The notes under the pieces are model-generated. The model had not been told where the DNA came from. It ran no database searches and saw nothing but the letters and a program-made list of their open reading frames with translations. A DNA stretch of 64,000 bases from Pseudeuparius sepicola (lineage: Eukaryota; Arthropoda; Insecta; Coleoptera; Anthribidae). Numbering within the stretch: position 1 is the first letter of the stretch; every line of letters starts with the position of its first letter. The translations under genes and the position numbers were made by a program. The DNA is taken from NCBI GenBank assembly GCA_963920635.1, contig OY987298.1, forward strand, positions 112,954,035-113,018,034. Direction: 5' to 3'. This document shows, one piece after another, positions 60,123 to 64,000 of this stretch.

Positions 60123-63100
60123 ATGGAGATTAATAGGATTTTTGTCATAGGGCCGCTGCCTGGGGATCGCCAGGGCATGTCTGGAGCCGGCGCTGGACAT
60201 GACAGCGAGCGGGACATCGGTGACAGGGCGCTGATGAGGCGGGCCCCTGTTGCACAAACAGCTACAGCCCAACAACTACACGAACATCTACAACATGGGA
60301 GCCAAACGAGAACTAGGGTTCCACCCACCGAAGGTGCTGCGCGGGAACTTCAGCCAGCGTTCACAGAGGCGGGATTACAACGACGACGCATGAAATGGAC
60401 TGTGTCCATGAATGAATCGATTATGCGTATTTTTTACAGGGTGACAAACTTAGGACAAGAGATGATCGGCTACCGACAACAACTGCATGCCGAGTTCTGC
60501 AGGGAGTTTCCACACATGCAAGTGTCTGAACAAAGAGTGTCAGATCAGTATCGAACTATTCTAAGAAATAACCGAATTCCAGAAACGCGACTTAACGCTA
60601 TCAAACGGGAAGTTGAGCTAGAGATCCACGGCGAACACATAGACATAGATGACAACAACAACAATGGGGAACTTCAAGCGCCTGGACAACAACTAGAAGC
60701 CGAAACGGTAGAACCAACAACCGAGAGTCTGGAATCGGTTAACGAAGAACATTTTGAAGGCTTAAACGCACATATGAGACAGGCAGTATTGCGATACGAA
60801 GGCACAGACCCACTGAGCAGGCCACCGCTACCCAGATTAAATTCTTCCAGGAAACTTGCGATCGTGCTCGATCTTATGAACACACGAATTTTACCAAACT
60901 ATGTTTCAGTGACACCAACATTAGAACGTATGCACATGTTAATCTACTGTGCCGCAACGGCAGTCACCACTGTAATGGGTGCCAAGATCCGAACGGCCCA
61001 AGAGTTGAATCGTGCAAGACCAGAACCACGAATGGCTCAATGGGAAATGCGACTAAATCGAAAGATCGAGAGTCTCCGTAAAGACATAGGACAAGTGACG
61101 GAATATATCAGAGGAGTTAGAACTAGAAGGATCCAGAGGGCGGTGCAGGCAATAATGAGCCGCACCCAAATGCATTCTCGGCATGACCCCGCGAACATCA
61201 CTGCTCAACAATGTCTTGACACATTAAAACAAAAACTTTCTGTTTTCGCAGGGCGTCTGAGGAGATACAAGGCTAGTAACAACAGGAAACGAGACAACAA
61301 ACTCTTTGAACGATCAGAAAAGGGTTTCTACCGTGCTTTTAATTCTAGCGCCGATGCCACAAATGCGAGTTACCCTAGCAGAGAACAGGTCGACGGTTTC
61401 TGGAGAAATCAACTTGCCACACCAGGTCCATACAATGTCAGTGCAAGCTGGATCAGCGAAGAACGCGAGATGGGCCGGAACTATAGCCAGATGCAACACG
61501 AGCAATTCACAACCGCTGAGGTCTCCGATGTCATCAAGAATTCCCACAACTGGAAGGCACCAGGTCCAGATCATCTCCAAAATTATTGGATTAAGAAGTT
61601 GTCGTGCACGCATGAACAGATAACTACCTTAATTAATGAAGTCTTGCTCGATCCTCTGAAAATGCCATTGTTTCTTACACAGGGTGCAACCTACCTGTTA
61701 CCAAAAGACCAGCGGAATACGGATAACCCTGCCAAGTACCGCCCAATAACCTGCTTGCCTACGCTGTACAAGATAATCACATCTTGCCTTACGCAGCGAA
61801 TATATGCTCACTGCGAGCGGAACAACATCATTGCAATGCAGCAGAAGGGCTGCTCGAAGGGCGCAATGGGATGCAAAGAGCAACTCATCATAGACTCTGT
61901 CATCTGCAACCAGGCTCATTCCAAGCAACGAAACCTCCACATGGCCTATGTGGACTACAAAAAAGCATTTGATTCCGTACCTCACGACTGGCTCACAGGT
62001 ATCTTAAAGCTGTATAAAATAGATCATCATACAGTTTCCTTTTTAGAACACGTTATGACAACCTGGCGCACTAAGATACAACTCAGAACCGCAGACAGTA
62101 ACATCGAGACCGACACAATCAACATCCGAAGAGGGATTTTCCAAGGAGATTCACTCAGTCCACTGTGGTTCTGCATGGCGATGAACCCTCTATCACATCG
62201 GTTGAACTCTACAAAATACGGCTTCGCTATCAAAAGCAACAACGCAGAAGCGATCAAGTTGAATCACCTATTATATATGGATGATTTAAAACTGATCGCC
62301 GCAACCAAAAACCAACTAACGCAAATGCTTAAAATTGTAGAGGAGTTCTCCAGGGACATCGGAATGCTGTTTGGACTGGACAAGTGCCGCACCCTTAATA
62401 TCATCCGGGGAAAGCTCGAACAAAGCGCACACGAGATGCAGGACGGCCAGGAGATCGAAGCAATGAGCAAGGGAGATACATACAAGTATCTCGGGATGAA
62501 ACAAGCTCAAAGGATAGACCATCGAACAATGAAGACTGATTTAACGAATGAATTCATCAAGAGAGTAAGACAAGTAGTGCGAACTGATCTTAACAGCAGG
62601 AATTTGTTTAAGGCCCTGAATACGTATGCGTGCTCTGTACTCAGCTATTCGTTCGGAATAGTGAATTGGACCAACACTGACATCAACAACCTGCAACGAA
62701 AAGTTAGGACACTACTGACAAAAGCTCATAAACATCATCCCCGTAGCGCCGTAGAAAGAACAACTCTGCCACGTCAACTAGGAGGAAGAGGATTGGCAGA
62801 TCTCAGCAAGCAATTGGACCAACAAATATTAAATCTGCGTAATTATTTCTACAGGCAGGCCAACAGCTCCACACTACATAGGGCTATATGCGGAGCAGGC
62901 GTCTCAACACCGCTACGTCTGACGGAACACGAGCGTCAAAATCACCACCGAACCGACAACGATAAACTACAGAGGTGGTTGGGGAAGCCGCTGCACGGGA
63001 GGCATCCTAATGAGGTTAACCAGGAACATGTCGACAAGTTAGCGTCGAACTATTGGCTGACCTCGGGACGAATGTTCCCCGAGACTGAAGGCTTCCTACT

Positions 63101-63788
63101 GGCCATACAAGATCAGGTTATACCAACTCGCAACTACCTAAAATTCATTGTAGGAGATGCATCGGTAGTGGATGACAGATGCAGATACGGGTGCCCAACT
63201 TCAGAAACAATCCAGCACATAACAGGAGGATGTCAGATGTTCGCATCAACGGAATATAAGGAACGACACGATTCGGTTGCCAAGATCTTGCACCAGGAAC
63301 TGGCGGAAAAGCTGCTGCTTGTGCAGGCAGAGAGGGTCCCATATTACAACTACACACCTGAGCCTGTTCTTGAGAACAGAAACTACAAGATGTACTGGGA
63401 TCGTACAGTTCTGACAGATCAACGAGTTGCCCATAACAGACCGGACCTTATAATAGTTGATAAAATTTCTAGGCAGACAACTCTGATTGATGTGGCCATC
63501 CCGAACAACAACAACCTGCGTGTGAAGCAAGTCGAGAAGATCGCGAAGTACAGAGATTTAGAAGAACGAATTAGAAGGCAATGGGAAATGGAGAACATCC
63601 AGACGATTCCAATCATCATGTCAACAACTGGTGTTATACCAAAAAGTTTGCTGAGAAACATCAAGGAGCTGGGTCTAACTGATAGTCTTTACAGGTCCAT
63701 GCAGAAAGCGGTACTACTTGCGACAGCCCGAACCGTCAGGAAATTCATGGGGAGTGCAGGAACGTCCAACAACATCAATGTCACCTAA
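60123..63788 (+). CDS. Dong/R4-type polyprotein: reverse transcriptase and restriction-like endonuclease
   Basis: A single 1221-residue protein that would nick TAA-repeat DNA and copy its own RNA there. An Ala/Gln-rich leader precedes a Myb-like basic helical region (about 88-165, KWTVSMNESI, YRQQLHAEFCREFP). No N-terminal C2H2 finger is seen. Reverse transcriptase spans about 510-760: WKAPGPD, YLLPKD..NPAKYRPITCLP, MAYVDYKKAFDSVPHDWL (catalytic Asp 611), FQGDSLSPLWF and LLYMDDLKLIA (Asp 720-721). A CCHC motif follows (C1020-x3-C-x7-H-x4-C1037), then the endonuclease with RPD (1106-1108) and a second Asp (1123) in TLIDVAIP. All key residues are present and the frame has no stop. A short upstream ATG frame (60118) overlaps the start, so an internal Met (e.g. 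codon 19) may be used. Confidence 0.93.
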   Translation: MEINRIFVIGPLPGDRQGMSGAGAGHDSERDIGDRALMRRAPVAQTATAQQLHEHLQHGSQTRTRVPPTEGAARELQPAFTEAGLQRRRMKWTVSMNESIMRIFYRVTNLGQEMIGYRQQLHAEFCREFPHMQVSEQRVSDQYRTILRNNRIPETRLNAIKREVELEIHGEHIDIDDNNNNGELQAPGQQLEAETVEPTTESLESVNEEHFEGLNAHMRQAVLRYEGTDPLSRPPLPRLNSSRKLAIVLDLMNTRILPNYVSVTPTLERMHMLIYCAATAVTTVMGAKIRTAQELNRARPEPRMAQWEMRLNRKIESLRKDIGQVTEYIRGVRTRRIQRAVQAIMSRTQMHSRHDPANITAQQCLDTLKQKLSVFAGRLRRYKASNNRKRDNKLFERSEKGFYRAFNSSADATNASYPSREQVDGFWRNQLATPGPYNVSASWISEEREMGRNYSQMQHEQFTTAEVSDVIKNSHNWKAPGPDHLQNYWIKKLSCTHEQITTLINEVLLDPLKMPLFLTQGATYLLPKDQRNTDNPAKYRPITCLPTLYKIITSCLTQRIYAHCERNNIIAMQQKGCSKGAMGCKEQLIIDSVICNQAHSKQRNLHMAYVDYKKAFDSVPHDWLTGILKLYKIDHHTVSFLEHVMTTWRTKIQLRTADSNIETDTINIRRGIFQGDSLSPLWFCMAMNPLSHRLNSTKYGFAIKSNNAEAIKLNHLLYMDDLKLIAATKNQLTQMLKIVEEFSRDIGMLFGLDKCRTLNIIRGKLEQSAHEMQDGQEIEAMSKGDTYKYLGMKQAQRIDHRTMKTDLTNEFIKRVRQVVRTDLNSRNLFKALNTYACSVLSYSFGIVNWTNTDINNLQRKVRTLLTKAHKHHPRSAVERTTLPRQLGGRGLADLSKQLDQQILNLRNYFYRQANSSTLHRAICGAGVSTPLRLTEHERQNHHRTDNDKLQRWLGKPLHGRHPNEVNQEHVDKLASNYWLTSGRMFPETEGFLLAIQDQVIPTRNYLKFIVGDASVVDDRCRYGCPTSETIQHITGGCQMFASTEYKERHDSVAKILHQELAEKLLLVQAERVPYYNYTPEPVLENRNYKMYWDRTVLTDQRVAHNRPDLIIVDKISRQTTLIDVAIPNNNNLRVKQVEKIAKYRDLEERIRRQWEMENIQTIPIIMSTTGVIPKSLLRNIKELGLTDSLYRSMQKAVLLATARTVRKFMGSAGTSNNINVT

Positions 63789-63907
63789 GGCCCGATAACA
63801 TGGCAAGGGTCTCGTCCGAGCCAGATCCTTTTGGTATCCGGGATACCCGGGATCTGAGTGAATGTTCCCCGTAGAGGGAGTGCGAATGCCTTTTGGCTAA
63901 GTCGAGA
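63789..63907 (+). other. 3' UTR of the Dong/R4-type element
   Basis: About 120 nt with a self-complementary patch (GGTATCCGGGATACC near 63834). It ends GGCTAAGTCGAGA at the start of the right TAA tract. 3' UTR structure is normally what the reverse transcriptase recognises. Confidence 0.7.
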
Positions 63908-63925
63908 TAATAATAATAATAATAA
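63908..63925. repeat. (TAA)n tract, right target flank
   Basis: Six TAA units directly after the element, followed by TGATAAATAATAC. Confidence 0.95.
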
Positions 63926-64000
63926 TGATAAATAATACATCTTTATTCATCCATACATTTGGATGAAAAGGCGGAGTGTCGCTACAAATGAGCGTTTTTA
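63926..64000 (-). mobile_element. Possible 3' end of another LINE, cut by the window edge
   Basis: On the minus strand GAATAAAGATGTATTATT leads into the TAA/TTA tract, like the AATAAAGATTTA end of the LINE at 23227. No coding sequence is visible before the edge. Confidence 0.4.

Larger units (their letters stand above)
59611..63907 (+). mobile_element. Dong/R4-clade non-LTR retrotransposon, apparently full length
   Basis: About 4.3 kb: a 5' leader with tandem 68-bp repeats, one uninterrupted 1221-codon frame, a 120-nt 3' UTR, and (TAA)n on both sides. Dong of Bombyx mori belongs to the R4 clade, has a single ORF with a C-terminal restriction-like endonuclease, and is known to insert into TAA repeats; structure and target here match. 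The body is visibly richer in GC than its surroundings. The intact frame suggests recent insertion. Confidence 0.9.

Overview
The window is animal genomic DNA, most likely from an insect. It is AT-rich, has one spliced host gene with GT-AG introns, and is otherwise packed with insect-type transposons: Tc1/mariner clades, hAT, a P-element relative, CR1/jockey-like LINEs, a Dong/R4-type LINE and many foldback MITEs. A beetle is plausible, but this is inference from general character; nothing here fixes the order.

The only host gene I can support is mRpS5, mitochondrial ribosomal protein S5, on the + strand at 5184-31971. Six exons join in frame into a 446-residue protein: 5184-5352, 5409-5534, 12999-13226, 13322-13552, 31330-31529 and 31585-31971. 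Three introns are 55-95 bp. The other two are about 7.5 kb and 17.8 kb and are filled with transposons. The first exons are too short or too masked to stand out as open frames. I placed them by the presequence, the conserved basic segment and matching splice phases.

Layout. 1-5183: a GC-rich block, a twin hairpin, a 1.2 kb foldback element, a 0.63 kb repeat (family A) and a hAT-like element with an 8-bp target duplication that encodes a THAP zinc finger. 5535-12998 (intron 2): a second family A copy, a 2.2 kb hAT-like element with nested inverted repeats, a 1.4 kb foldback with internal tandem repeats, and a 0.6 kb inverted-repeat element. 13553-31329 (intron 4): a GAAATTT-rich satellite, a decayed LINE, a PIF/Harbinger-like MITE, a P-element-like transposon with a perfect 8-bp target duplication, a LINE ending in a (TATC)n tail, a palindromic DD41D mariner-like element with arms of about 0.65 kb, and another foldback element. 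32000-59590: no host gene recognised. It holds a 495-bp MITE with a perfect 8-bp duplication, mariner fragments, a broken DD82E-type transposase, a LINE split by a MITE, palindromic foldbacks, a hAT relic with interlocked terminal repeats, a mariner-type MITE carrying a CpG-rich exon-like insert, and a 5.6 kb mariner-like element with long inverted repeats.

59611-63907 is the best-preserved mobile element: a complete-looking Dong/R4-clade non-LTR retrotransposon. It has one intact 1221-codon frame (Myb-like region, reverse transcriptase with YMDD, CCHC, restriction-like endonuclease), six 68-bp tandem repeats in its 5' leader, and (TAA)n tracts on both sides as target. The genes do not form a pathway. 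The story is a small housekeeping gene whose long introns and flanks act as a sink for layered transposon insertions.
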